A stretch of 64,000 nucleotides of DNA from Ureibacillus sp. FSL W7-1570 (GTDB lineage: Bacteria; Bacillota; Bacilli; Bacillales_A; Planococcaceae). This document shows, piece after piece, positions 26,748 through 35,799 of the stretch. The DNA lies in contig NZ_CP151979.1 in the NCBI RefSeq assembly GCF_038593265.1, positions 1,364,001 through 1,428,000 on the forward strand, in the 5' to 3' direction. How positions within the stretch are numbered: the first letter of the stretch is position 1; each line of letters starts with the position of its first letter. The position numbers were made by a program, and so were the translations under genes. Below the pieces are notes generated by a model. It saw only the letters and a list, made by a program, of their open reading frames with translations, was not told where the DNA came from and ran no database searches.

Positions 26748-28505
26748 TCACAGGTTCTGCTTCAATTCGTTCCCGAATAAATCATACAATTTAATCGCCA
26801 TATTCAAATTAAATCGGTGTTCCGCATTATCCAAATCCACTTGTAAGAGATCCTCAATTTTTTCCAGGCGGTATTGCAATGTGCTTCGATGAATATACAA
26901 TTCTTTTGCCGTTTCGGTCATATTCCCATTATGCGACAAATATACTTGAAGGGTTTTCAATAAATCCATGTTTTTTCCTTCACTATTCAATAACGGACCG
27001 ATGTGATCCTGAACAAAGATGGCAACCATCCGGCCATCGATTTCATGCAATAAAGTATAGGCCCCCAAATCATCAAATAAGGCGAATCCCATTTCCTTAA
27101 AACGCGACTTCACTACATTCAGACATTTTTTTGCTTGCATGTAAGAAACCGAATAATCTTCAATCTTCTCTGTTACTCCCCCGATGGCCAATAAGACTTG
27201 AACATTGTTCCAATCGCTTCTCACCCATTTTTTTAAATTTTCATACATTTTATTCCAATATAATTTTATTGAATGAGCCATCGATGAAACCGGTGAAATT
27301 AGAATCAAATCGCCTTCTTTATTTACGGCGATTACTTCCGGATAATAGTTTGATAGATTCAATTTGATTTTTTCCAATATGGCGGATTTGTACGACTCCT
27401 GTTCCAGTAAATCCAGGTGATGATCTTGGATGGTTAATGACAGGATGGCGACAAAATGGGGACGATTGATATCCCAATGAAAAAGATTGGCATATTGGAA
27501 GATATTTTCAATCTCGTCAATTGGATTGGACAATAATTTGTTGATAAAACTGTCTTTGACCTGTTCTTTCGCATCAAGAATGATTTTTTGTTTCATAAAT
27601 TGAATGGAATAAATATTGCGGGCGACGTCAATGGCCAAACGGACATAATCATCCATTTTGATATTGGTGGCATCCAACACCAAATAACCAAATAAATCCC
27701 CACCCACATCAATGGTCCAAATTAACAACGTTTTTTCCAAGGCCGGATGGGGAATCCATGCTTTGGATGTTCTTTTTTGAACAATTTCATAGGTGGCGAG
27801 CTCAAGGTATTCATCCAATAAACCTTCTTTGTCAGGTAACAGTTTATACGAAATCGGTCTCAAAAACCGGTCGAGCAACAGGACAGATTTCTCCAATGTC
27901 TGACTCAACATCGTGGTGATTTCATCGATCGAATTGCCGTGAATCGTTTCTTTCACCATCGCTTGCTGATAAATTAATAAACTCTGAAGCTTTTGTTTAT
28001 GTTGTTTTTCCCTTTGAAACAATACAGCAATGGCTAAATCCTTTCCAAAATCGTCAAATACACTTTCCATTTCTTCATATAAAATGACTCTTTGCAAATA
28101 ACCAATGATACAAAATCCAAAAAGATTCAATTCATTTTTCAGCGGGAAAGTAAACCAAGTTTGGACCTTCTCCTTGTGAAGCAGTCTCGTAAACTCGCAA
28201 TTTTTTTCCAGACTCAATTGCTCATGGGTTAAACTGGACAAAAATAAATTGGGGGAACACTGGTCCACAGGTAATGGAAAATGGCCGGCAATCGAACTTT
28301 TTGTCCCGCTCCATGCTTTCACAATCAACTGTTCTCCCGTTTTGAAAACAATCCCGACAAAGTCCGCTGACAGTTTTTCTCTGAAAGCATTTGTTATATA
28401 TTGCAGCGTTTCATCTTCCGAATCAAATTGAACAAGTTGTCTTGAAGTGGATTTCAGCTTTTTTTCCAGAATTTTAACGATTTTTTCTTTTTTTTCTTCC
28501 TTCAT
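26748..28505 (-). CDS. PucR/CdaR-type transcriptional regulator with N-terminal GAF-like domain
   Basis: A 585-residue regulator. The first 170 residues look like a GAF domain (FVGIVFKTGEQLIVKAWSG), the middle is a GGDEF-like CdaR module (about 330-470, with VQVLLAIGGV and AKKCLNVV), and the C-terminus is the PucR HTH (LQVYLSHNGNMTETAKELY, then HRSTLQYRLEKIEDL). Such proteins sense metabolites and control neighbouring catabolic genes. It is transcribed toward the acyl-CoA operon with its own terminator, so regulation of that operon is the likely role. Confidence 0.85.
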   Translation of the reverse strand: MKEEKKEKIVKILEKKLKSTSRQLVQFDSEDETLQYITNAFREKLSADFVGIVFKTGEQLIVKAWSGTKSSIAGHFPLPVDQCSPNLFLSSLTHEQLSLEKNCEFTRLLHKEKVQTWFTFPLKNELNLFGFCIIGYLQRVILYEEMESVFDDFGKDLAIAVLFQREKQHKQKLQSLLIYQQAMVKETIHGNSIDEITTMLSQTLEKSVLLLDRFLRPISYKLLPDKEGLLDEYLELATYEIVQKRTSKAWIPHPALEKTLLIWTIDVGGDLFGYLVLDATNIKMDDYVRLAIDVARNIYSIQFMKQKIILDAKEQVKDSFINKLLSNPIDEIENIFQYANLFHWDINRPHFVAILSLTIQDHHLDLLEQESYKSAILEKIKLNLSNYYPEVIAVNKEGDLILISPVSSMAHSIKLYWNKMYENLKKWVRSDWNNVQVLLAIGGVTEKIEDYSVSYMQAKKCLNVVKSRFKEMGFALFDDLGAYTLLHEIDGRMVAIFVQDHIGPLLNSEGKNMDLLKTLQVYLSHNGNMTETAKELYIHRSTLQYRLEKIEDLLQVDLDNAEHRFNLNMAIKLYDLFGNELKQNL

Positions 28506-28711
28506 CCTCTTCCACAGCCCTTTATTGATTATTTATTTATATACATAATATGACAAATCCAAAACCGATATCCAATAATAAAATCGTCCGAACACCACTT
28601 GAAACATCAATCTTTCCATTCACACTAATCTTTTTCATGCATATACTTAAATGTTTGAATAAGCATTATGCTATACTGTTTGTAAGACAATAAAGAAAGG
28701 GTTTTTGCAAT

Positions 28712-29188
28712 TTGGCCATTTTTCATAATGCTCCATTACTCCTGGCGCTGTTCTCAATTTTTTTCGCGCAATTCATTAAAGTACCCATCCATTTTTTATT
28801 TACAAAAGAAATCAACTGGTCGCTGCTCACTTCCACCGGCGGCATGCCCAGCTCCCATTCCGCCGCTGTGACGAGTCTCGCTACAGCCGTTGGTTACGAA
28901 ACAGGTTTTGACTCACCGGTTTTTGCCGTTGCCGCCTTGTTCGCCGGAATCGTCATGTATGACGCGAGCGGTGTCCGTTATCAGGCAGGGCAGCATGCAG
29001 CCATGTTGAATAAAATCCGGCAAGAACTGACAACATTTTTTCATGAAATGAAACATTGGACGGAAAAAGATGAAAATGAAAAACAGGAAGAACTGAAAAC
29101 TTTGTTGGGCCATAAACCGAATGAAGTATTATCCGGCGCACTTACCGGCATCATTATTTCCGTCATTTTTTATACTTTCATCCAATAA
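28712..29188 (+). CDS. yuiD: DUF212 / PAP2-related membrane protein YuiD
   Basis: A 158-residue membrane protein with helices near both ends and the phosphatase-like signature STGGMPSSHSAAVTSL followed by YDASGVRYQAGQHA. B. subtilis YuiD is of the same family and size; the reaction is not established. TTG 28712 is the start, with AAAGGG upstream. Near pepA/yuiE, as in B. subtilis. Confidence 0.85.
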   Translation: MAIFHNAPLLLALFSIFFAQFIKVPIHFLFTKEINWSLLTSTGGMPSSHSAAVTSLATAVGYETGFDSPVFAVAALFAGIVMYDASGVRYQAGQHAAMLNKIRQELTTFFHEMKHWTEKDENEKQEELKTLLGHKPNEVLSGALTGIIISVIFYTFIQ

Positions 29189-29231
29189 AAAGGATCTATC
29201 CAAAAGTTGGCACTTTTGGATAGATCCTTTT
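29188..29231. terminator. Bidirectional terminator, 20-bp perfect stem
   Basis: 29188-29207 pairs perfectly with 29212-29231 around the loop TGGC; A- and T-runs close both ends. Shared by the convergent yuiD and yuiB genes. Confidence 0.95.
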
Positions 29232-29559
29232 AAAACATTCGATATCCGCTTTTCCTTAAAATAATCATGACGATGCCGGCGACGATGGTTCCGGCAAATC
29301 CTCCAGATAGAATGGCAATATCCACAACCTGAAGAGATAAAATTTTATCCCATAAAGCCGGCCATGCATGACCCGGTTTAAATATATAATCCAAAAAGCT
29401 GACTTCATCAATGATAAAGATAACGACAACCGGATAGATGATCGTCATCAGCCACGTCATGCGAAGTAACATGTTCAATAAGAAACCGATTCCAAAAAAC
29501 ATGACAAAAAATAATACGACAGAGATGATTAATTGTACAATCGAAACTGAGCCACCCAT
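29230..29559 (-). CDS. yuiB: YuiB-like membrane protein
   Basis: A 109-residue protein with three hydrophobic helices (about 8-30, 33-55, 80-103) and little else. Size, hydropathy and the place beside yuiD fit the YuiB family; function unknown. The ATG is preceded by GGAGG at seven bases. Confidence 0.7.
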   Translation of the reverse strand: MGGSVSIVQLIISVVLFFVMFFGIGFLLNMLLRMTWLMTIIYPVVVIFIIDEVSFLDYIFKPGHAWPALWDKILSLQVVDIAILSGGFAGTIVAGIVMIILRKSGYRMF

Positions 29560-29959
29560 ATATGTTTACCTCCATTTTCCTTCCATTAGTTTAACCTAAT
29601 TGGGTTGTCCTTTCAAATGGAAAAATGGAAACAAAAATGAGAAAAGGAGCGTCTGAAAAGTCATTTTTGAGGCGTTCCCTTTTCGGCTGTCGCACACGCT
29701 TTCGCCGCAGATGAATTGCGGCAGGGTAACATTTGATGTGACGACCGCAGGAGCAAAGATTATAAAAATATTTACTAACTTATAAGTGAGAAGCCGGGAC
29801 ATTTTACTTGTTTCAAATTCGTACAGCCATGAAATTTTACAAAATTTCATAGGCTGTTTTCTTTTTAAAAGGGAATTTTATCCTATCAAAAAAACATTTC
29901 TATAGAACCTTAATCCTATAATATAATTAAGAAAATACCAATAGCAGGAGGAATTTAGT
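29560..29959. other. 400-base gap without a gene; degenerate inverted repeats
   Basis: No plausible gene is seen. A long imperfect dyad at about 29637-29683 (GAAAAGGAGCG against GCGTTCCCTTTTC) and a short one, CCGCAgatgaatTGCGG, at about 29707-29723 are followed by an orphan plus-strand terminator at 29823-29866. Together with the broken surface-protein gene downstream, this looks like a rearrangement scar. Confidence 0.5.
29823..29866 (+). terminator. Orphan intrinsic terminator
   Basis: ACAGCCATGAAATTTT (29823-29838) pairs with AAAATTTCATAGGCTGT (29841-29857) with one bulged A, then TTTTCTTTTT. No plus-strand gene lies upstream, so it ends either a lost gene or an unannotated transcript. 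Confidence 0.75.
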
Positions 29960-30652
29960 ATGAAAGTGAAACTCAGGATGCGAAGGATATTTTTGATTGC
30001 AATGGCCATTTTCGCAATGATTTTGCCCATAGGTGCCCAACAAACATTTGCATTTACCTCGGCCAATACAAATGCTTCTGGATTGTCCTATCATGATGGA
30101 TACATCTATGTTGCAAATTTCGTCGACAGTAAAATCAGTAAAATTTCTGATGATGGAACCATAACGGATGTAATAAATTTTAATAATGGCGAACCATATT
30201 CTTTGGATTTTGATTCGGAGGGCAATTTTTATTACACATTTGCTTACATAGGTTATCCGATTGATAAAATTTATAAAATTTCCAGTACTGATTTTAGTGA
30301 AGGGATTGGAAATCCTGCCGAAATTTCCACGGAAGTCATTACAGGAGGAGTGTTTCTGTATGGACTTGCTTTCCATCCAATAACGGGCGATTTCTATTTT
30401 GGAGACTATGTTTTAAAAAAGTTATATACCATTTCGAAAAAGGATTTCAATGACTTTCCAATTCCCGTTACAAGCCCAAAGGTGCATGAAATAGGAACAA
30501 TGCCGTATTCTGTTTCAGATATTGCATTTGATTCCATAGGAAATTTGTATTTTTCATATTCATCTTGGATAACAAAGGTAACTGCCGATGATCTCGCCGA
30601 TGGCCATATCGACAATCCAATTCATAACTATGTGATTACTGCGGAAAATTGA
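29960..30652 (+). CDS. Secreted beta-propeller-like protein, 5' part of a frame-broken surface protein
   Basis: A 230-residue reading frame with a signal peptide (about 1-32, cleavage near QTFAF) and repeated NHL/SMP-30-like blades: GLSYHDGYIYVANFVDSKI, SLDFDSEGNFYYTF, GLAFHPITGDFYFGDY and DIAFDSIGNLYFSYS. It has AGGAGGAA before the ATG. The frame ends with TGA in GGAAAATTGAATG, and S-layer-homology sequence continues at once in another frame, so the two parts probably formed one cell-surface protein. Confidence 0.7.
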   Translation: MKVKLRMRRIFLIAMAIFAMILPIGAQQTFAFTSANTNASGLSYHDGYIYVANFVDSKISKISDDGTITDVINFNNGEPYSLDFDSEGNFYYTFAYIGYPIDKIYKISSTDFSEGIGNPAEISTEVITGGVFLYGLAFHPITGDFYFGDYVLKKLYTISKKDFNDFPIPVTSPKVHEIGTMPYSVSDIAFDSIGNLYFSYSSWITKVTADDLADGHIDNPIHNYVITAEN

Positions 30653-30948
30653 ATGTCAGTCAAGAAGCCGGTTTCAAAGATGTAACAAGCAAGCACTGGG
30701 CATTTGAGGCGATCAACTTTGCCAAAGCTGCCGGCATTATGACCGGTTATGAAGACCTTACGTTCAAGCCGAACCAGGAATTGACACGGGCCCAAACGGT
30801 GAAAATCATAAACCTGCTTTTCAAACGCGGACCATTGACGAATGTGGAAACTCCGACATTTGTGGATGTACCGAAAAATCATTGGTCATTTGGAGAAGTG
30901 GAAGAAGCCGTCCGAACACATGATATATTATTGGATGGAAATCGATAG
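30649..30948 (+). pseudogene. SLH-domain fragment, out of frame with the propeller gene
   Basis: About 98 residues covering one full S-layer homology domain (FKDVTSKHWAFEAINFAKA, with GYEDLTFKPNQELTRAQTV) and the start of a second (FVDVPKNHWSFGEVEEAV). SLH domains bind pyruvylated cell-wall polymer. There is no proper start: the frame opens just upstream of TTG 30649 without a ribosome binding site. A single added or lost base in the A4 run would join it to the upstream propeller. The second SLH domain is cut short. Confidence 0.7.
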
Positions 30949-30982
30949 TCAAAACAAGGCTAGTGCATAACGAACTTCAAGA

Positions 30983-31622
30983 ATCGAGTAGGAGGGAGCG
31001 ATTAACTCCCGTCCTCTCACACCACCGTACGTACGGTTCCGTATACGGCGGTTCAATTAAGATGATTGACGCAAGTCTTTATAACTTCCGTGAATAGCTG
31101 TTCTCTTTATGCCAGTGGTCACTCCACCCTCCAAGAGGTCTCCCACGGGATTCACCGCTTCCTTCCTCAAGTGAGGTACTACGTTTTCTGTGTTCATCAT
31201 GACTCACTGAATGCCAAGGGCTATTCTCTCTTAATTGTTCGGTCCTTCTTAGTAGTTCTAAACCAACTAATACTATGACCTCTGCTGACTTCTGACGGTT
31301 CAGCTACTTATCACTAAGTAGGTTATGAAGCGTACTTCACATATCCGCCAGACCTCCCCGGGTAAGAATGTAATCTTTCCTTCCATCTATCTGCTTCATT
31401 TACTCTGTACCACCTTTGGCAGAAAGGACTTTGTTTTGTTTAGCAAACTCATCCAATGATACCTAGCCTTATATGAAGTTCGTGTTCCTCAGACCGGAAG
31501 TTTGCCGCTCGCTTCCTTCAGATTCCGCGTCACCACGGACACCCTTGCGTTAAGCTAACTGTTACTTCTGCCTTCACAGTTCGGGACTTACACCCTATAG
31601 ATTACACCCATGCCAGGCGCAC
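30983..31622 (-). mobile_element. Group IIC intron lacking its reverse transcriptase ORF
   Basis: Read on the minus strand the element begins GTGCGCCTGGCATGGGTGTA at 31622, has the conserved early segment GGGTGTAAGTCCCGAACTGT, and ends CCTCCTACTCGAT at 30983. Domain V is the 34-nt hairpin 31021-31054 (GAACCGCCGTATACGG, loop, GTACGTACGGTGGT), with the CGC triad typical of class C; domain VI follows. No reverse transcriptase frame survives; only about 47 codons of open frame remain where the ORF should sit. The 5' end lies three bases after the cstA terminator stem, the classic target of class C introns. Confidence 0.88.
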
Positions 31623-31625
31623 TAA

Positions 31626-31661
31626 AAAAGGAGAATTTGAGCCAGCTCAAATTCTCCTTTT
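31626..31661 (-). terminator. Terminator of cstA, target of the intron
   Basis: A perfect 17-bp stem (31626-31642 with 31645-31661). On the minus strand the T-run is interrupted by the group II intron after TTTTTTA. Confidence 0.9.
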
Positions 31662-31701
31662 CTCATTGGAAGAGGGTGTTGTCCCAGCTTCCTTTCATTT
31701 T

Positions 31702-33501
31702 TTATACTGCCCCTATGGCTTTTCCTTTCACAAATCTCGGACTGTTCCATAACTTCACCCATGATTTCAAGGCTGTAATAACGATGACAACACCTAAGAT
31801 CAACATGATGACGGACAATACTCCATTCAATACGGAATAGCCTGCTGAAGCGGAATTCCAGTACACGTTTTTAATCATCCAGATCCCGGCAACATTGACT
31901 GAAATATAAAGGTATACCAGAGGAATGATGCAAGTTAATACATAAATTCGCTTCGTTGCAATTTTTAAGATGACCGTTGCGCCGAGCACCAGCCCGATGG
32001 AAGCCATCAACTGATTGGAGACACCGAAGAGCGTCCAGATCGGACCAATTTCTCCGGTGTACAACAAATACCCCCACATGAAGCAAGCCAATGCACTCGC
32101 AAAGATTGTACCCGGCCACCAGTCCGTGCGTTTTAATGGTTTGATCGCGTCACCCAAGAAATCTTGAATCAAGTAGCGGGCAACACGGGTACCTGCATCA
32201 ATGGCAGTCAAGATGAACACCGCTTCAAACATAATGACAAATTGATAGAAATAGCCGCTCAAATGCGTAAACCATGGAACACCCGTAAAGATTTGCGTCA
32301 TCCCTACGGCAAGGGACACTGCACCGCCTGTTCTTCCTTCCAAGTCGATGCCAATCGCTTGGGACAATTGCGGCAGGTTGACAACTTCCATCCCTAATGT
32401 GGCAAATACGGCCGGTGCTGCATTGATGGCGAAATAATCAGCAGGATGCAAGGAAGTGGCGGCAACGAGCGCCATGACCCCCACCAAACTTTCCACCAGC
32501 ATCGCACCAAATCCCACAACCCGGATATCTTCCCATTTATCCAACATCTTCGGTGTCGTTCCGGATCCGATAAATGCATGGAAACCGGAAATGGCTCCAC
32601 AAGCAATGGTAATGGATACGAAAGGCCATACCGGACCGGCAATGATTGGCCCACCGCCATGAATAAACTCAGTCACCACCGGGAATTGAATGACAGGATT
32701 CACGAAAAATACTCCGATAATCAGCGCTATGAACACTCCAATTTTCATGAAGCTGGACAAATAATCCCTTGGCGCAAGCAAAAACCAAACCGGCAACGCT
32801 GCAGCAAAAAACGCATAAATCGGTAAAATAATGGCCAAAGTTTGGCGATCCAATGTCAGCCATTCCCCAAGAACCGTTCCTTGGATATATGGACCCACAA
32901 AAACGCCGATCACCAATAAAATAAATCCGATGGCAGATGTGGCAATCAAATTTCCTGTTTTCTTATAGGCGATTCCGACCAGCATGGCAATCGGAATTGT
33001 AATGGCCACCGCGAAAGTTCCCCATGGATTCCGTTCCAACGCACCTAAAACAACCATGGAAAGGCCGGCCATCGTGATGGTAATAATGAATAACATGGCA
33101 AGACCTGTACAAAATCCTGCCACTGGCCCGAGCTCTTCCTTCATCACCTCTGAAAGCGATTTCCCTTTTTTCCGCATTGAAGCGAATAACACCACCGCAT
33201 CATGCACAGCGCCGCCAATAACCGCTCCAATTAATAGCCATAACAGCCCAGGCAGATAACCGAATTGGGCGGCAAGCACAGGACCCACCAGCGGGCCGGC
33301 TGCGGCAATCGCCGCAAAGTGATGCCCGAAAGCCACCCATTTGTTCGTTGGCACGTAATCTTTTCCGTCGTTTAATTCATGGGCGGGTGTCGGCTTTTTA
33401 TCATTGATCAACAACACTTTTTTTGTAAAGAAATACCCGTATAAACGGTAGCCGATGACAAGCACACAAATGGCGCCGATGACAATGGAAAGCCCATTCA
33501 T
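31702..33501 (-). CDS. cstA: Carbon starvation protein CstA family transporter
   Basis: A 599-residue protein with about 15-16 membrane helices. Family segments are NKWVAFGHHFAAIAAAGPLV, GAVHDAVVLFASMRKKGKSL, GSGTTPKMLDKW and TAIDAGTRVARYLIQDFLG. CstA proteins take up peptides and/or pyruvate during carbon limitation. ATG is preceded by GGGGGA. Single gene with its own terminator. Confidence 0.93.
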   Translation of the reverse strand: MNGLSIVIGAICVLVIGYRLYGYFFTKKVLLINDKKPTPAHELNDGKDYVPTNKWVAFGHHFAAIAAAGPLVGPVLAAQFGYLPGLLWLLIGAVIGGAVHDAVVLFASMRKKGKSLSEVMKEELGPVAGFCTGLAMLFIITITMAGLSMVVLGALERNPWGTFAVAITIPIAMLVGIAYKKTGNLIATSAIGFILLVIGVFVGPYIQGTVLGEWLTLDRQTLAIILPIYAFFAAALPVWFLLAPRDYLSSFMKIGVFIALIIGVFFVNPVIQFPVVTEFIHGGGPIIAGPVWPFVSITIACGAISGFHAFIGSGTTPKMLDKWEDIRVVGFGAMLVESLVGVMALVAATSLHPADYFAINAAPAVFATLGMEVVNLPQLSQAIGIDLEGRTGGAVSLAVGMTQIFTGVPWFTHLSGYFYQFVIMFEAVFILTAIDAGTRVARYLIQDFLGDAIKPLKRTDWWPGTIFASALACFMWGYLLYTGEIGPIWTLFGVSNQLMASIGLVLGATVILKIATKRIYVLTCIIPLVYLYISVNVAGIWMIKNVYWNSASAGYSVLNGVLSVIMLILGVVIVITALKSWVKLWNSPRFVKGKAIGAV

Positions 33502-33648
33502 AAATTTCCCCCATCACCTTGTGATTAAATTTTTTTTTAGCGTGAATCCCCTGAAAAATTCCTATTTACAAACCCCTACGTTTTTCCTTTTTGATTCCCC
33601 CTTGTATCACTTTTTTATGATTGTATGTTTTCATTTTCCCAAATATAT

Positions 33649-34146
33649 TTATTTATTAAAAAACACCCGATAGGACGTATATTGAAACCAATCGCCCGGA
33701 TTAATGCCATCATTCTTGGAAAGTTGATAGTGGATCAATGAATCGCTTGCCATGCTTTGCAACATGACGGAAGATTCTCCGCAAGTCAATAATTCGTTCA
33801 CCGAAAGCCATTTCGCTTCGAATAATTCTTCTTCCTGGATGCGGATCGGCTGATTATCATTGATGGGCTTGCAGGCAAAAATGGCCATATTGTCGCTTAC
33901 TTCCCCGCGGATGACCCCGGTGCGGAATCCGACCATTCCGGTGACAATGCAGTCGATCCCAGTCTCTTCTTTCACTTCTCTGAGAGCCGCTTCATCGGCC
34001 GTTTCACCGATTTGGACAAAGCCTGCAGGAATGGACCAAACGCCTTTTAATCCGCTATACTTCTTTTTTACCACAAGCCATTTCCCTTCGGAGTTGACGA
34101 CGACCGCCCCAGCTCCTAACCATACATTTCCCCGATTTTTTTTCAT
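33649..34146 (-). CDS. NUDIX hydrolase
   Basis: A 165-residue cytoplasmic hydrolase of nucleoside-diphosphate-linked substrates. The complete Nudix box, GFVQIGETADEAALREVKEE followed by TG, is at about residues 42-63, with the metal-binding REVKEE. Substrate unknown. AAAGGGGG precedes ATG 34146. Confidence 0.88.
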   Translation of the reverse strand: MKKNRGNVWLGAGAVVVNSEGKWLVVKKKYSGLKGVWSIPAGFVQIGETADEAALREVKEETGIDCIVTGMVGFRTGVIRGEVSDNMAIFACKPINDNQPIRIQEEELFEAKWLSVNELLTCGESSVMLQSMASDSLIHYQLSKNDGINPGDWFQYTSYRVFFNK

Positions 34147-34290
34147 ATGTAATCCCCCTTTGTCTACTACCCACTATATTACAATTTCCAAAAGTTTTTG
34201 AACATATTGAAGTGATGAACCGATTCCCCAAAGTATGAAAAACAATAAAAGAAGGCCGCCATTGGAGACAGCCTTTTCAAGAACCAACCT

Positions 34291-34668
34291 TTATTTCAGT
34301 ACATACTCCGCCAAAACCCGTTGAACATTATAAATATTTGCCGTTCGATTAAAAGTTTTTTCAATCGGCAGTTCCCTTCCGGATAACCATATTTTCAATT
34401 CCGCATCCAAATCAAAAGTTCCCGCATTTTCCACTGAAAAATGCACGATACTTTTATAAGGTATGGAATGGTACTCCACTTTCTTTCCCGTCATTCCCTG
34501 TTTATCGATGAGGATCAACCGTTTATTTGTAAAAACAAACATGTCCCTGATCACTTTATATGCATGCTCCACTTTTTCCGATGATGTCAAGATTTCCTTT
34601 AATTCTTCATTGATTTTCTCAACATCCACTTCCGACGCATTGCCCATTAATCCGTCAAACAAACCCAT
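34291..34668 (-). CDS. Bacterial PH-domain protein (DUF1696/YvbH-like)
   Basis: A 125-residue protein that fits the bacterial pleckstrin-homology family: AYKVIRDMFVFTNKRLILID, then VEYHSIPYKSIVHFSVENAG. ATG 34668 (MGLFDGLMGN) follows AAGAGGTGG; the longer frame to 34677 has no site. No catalytic residues; function unknown. Confidence 0.82.
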   Translation of the reverse strand: MGLFDGLMGNASEVDVEKINEELKEILTSSEKVEHAYKVIRDMFVFTNKRLILIDKQGMTGKKVEYHSIPYKSIVHFSVENAGTFDLDAELKIWLSGRELPIEKTFNRTANIYNVQRVLAEYVLK

Positions 34669-34784
34669 ACATTCCACCTCTTCAATTCAGTTTATTTTAG
34701 TATATAACGGATTCCTTCATTTATTTAAAGTAAGGTAAGCCCTACGTTGGAATTATACGGCAGTCATAAAACCGCAACAAAAAA

Positions 34785-34824
34785 CCTCTTTAATTTGCAG
34801 TCCGTAACATACAAATCAAAGAGG
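34785..34824 (-). terminator. Terminator of yutM
   Basis: CCTCTTTAATTTG (34785-34797) pairs with CAAATCAAAGAGG (34812-34824) with one mismatch; TTTTTTGTTG follows on the minus strand. Confidence 0.8.
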
Positions 34825-34911
34825 CCAAAATCTCTTACCCTTTCTGCCCAAATCAGGGTGGTTATATTCTTTTGTGTACATGCTGTATTGCCGCAACCAT
34901 GCAATCTTTCT

Positions 34912-35283
34912 TTAACATTCTTCCGGCGTGCCGGCCACTTTCGCCGTTCTGAAAGATGAACCGCAGCCGCAGGAAGCGATGGCGTTCGGATTGTCGATCG
35001 TGAATCCTCCGCCCATCAAAGATTGTTTATAATCGATTTTTGTGCCCATCAAAATGGGTGCATCCTGCTGTGAAACCAAAATTTTAATGCCATGTTGTTC
35101 ATCGGTATAATCGTCTTCATTGATATTCTGATCAAAATTCATGCCATACGTAAGACCGCTGCATCCTCCGCCATGGATAGCCAGGCGCAAATAAGCACCT
35201 TCCTCTTCGTTATGCTTTGCCATCTCTTTGATGCGATAGGCAGCTGCTTCAGTCAATTCAATTACTCTTTTTTCCGCAGTCAT
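34912..35283 (-). CDS. yutM: HesB/IscA-family Fe-S carrier
   Basis: A 123-residue A-type iron-sulfur carrier that passes clusters to target proteins. The three conserved cysteines are in GGGCSGLTYGM and the C-terminal CGCGSSF. ATG 35283 follows GGAAGGTG; an extension to 35340 has no site. Beside yutI (NifU-like) and not far from lipA and the suf genes, all Fe-S related. Confidence 0.9.
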   Translation of the reverse strand: MTAEKRVIELTEAAAYRIKEMAKHNEEEGAYLRLAIHGGGCSGLTYGMNFDQNINEDDYTDEQHGIKILVSQQDAPILMGTKIDYKQSLMGGGFTIDNPNAIASCGCGSSFRTAKVAGTPEEC

Positions 35284-35416
35284 CCGAATCACCTTCCTTA
35301 AACAATATAATAACAGTGAAATCCTTTTTATGACAAACAAACTGCTTTCATATTAATTAATATAATTCCTTATCAGATCCTTACTATGCAATCCATTTCA
35401 ATAAACAAAAAGACAA

Positions 35417-35452
35417 AACGGCGTACCCCTGCAAACGAGCGGGTACACCGTT
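35417..35452 (-). terminator. Terminator of yutI
   Basis: AACGGCGTACCC (35417-35428) pairs with GGGTACACCGTT (35441-35452), one C-A mismatch, with a T-rich minus-strand tail. Confidence 0.8.
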
Positions 35453-35478
35453 ATCAATTAAGGAATCTGATTTTTCAA

Positions 35479-35715
35479 TTAGAAAACTTGTTCTACTTCT
35501 ACAATGCCGGGCACTTCTTCCAATAATGCGCGTTCGATGCCGGCTTTTAACGTGATTGTGGAGCTTGGGCATGAACCGCATGCACCCAGCAAACGCAATT
35601 TTACTACGCCGTCTTCCACATCGATGAGCTCGCAGTCGCCTCCATCACGAAGTAAGAACGGGCGCAATTTATCTAAAACTTCTTTTACTTGTTCAAATTG
35701 TTCAGCATTTGTCAT
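35479..35715 (-). CDS. yutI: NifU-like scaffold protein
   Basis: A 78-residue NifU C-terminal domain with the cluster-binding pair in [16 protein letters not shown]. It assembles or carries an Fe-S cluster. GAAAGGAG precedes the ATG. Divergent from yuzD, as in B. subtilis. Confidence 0.92.
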   Translation of the reverse strand: MTNAEQFEQVKEVLDKLRPFLLRDGGDCELIDVEDGVVKLRLLGACGSCPSSTITLKAGIERALLEEVPGIVEVEQVF

Positions 35716-35799
35716 CTTTCTCGACTCCTTTCATTAAAATCATTATAATGTGAACAAGAGAAAAAATCCATTATAAATCGCTCTGAAAGGGGTTATAAA

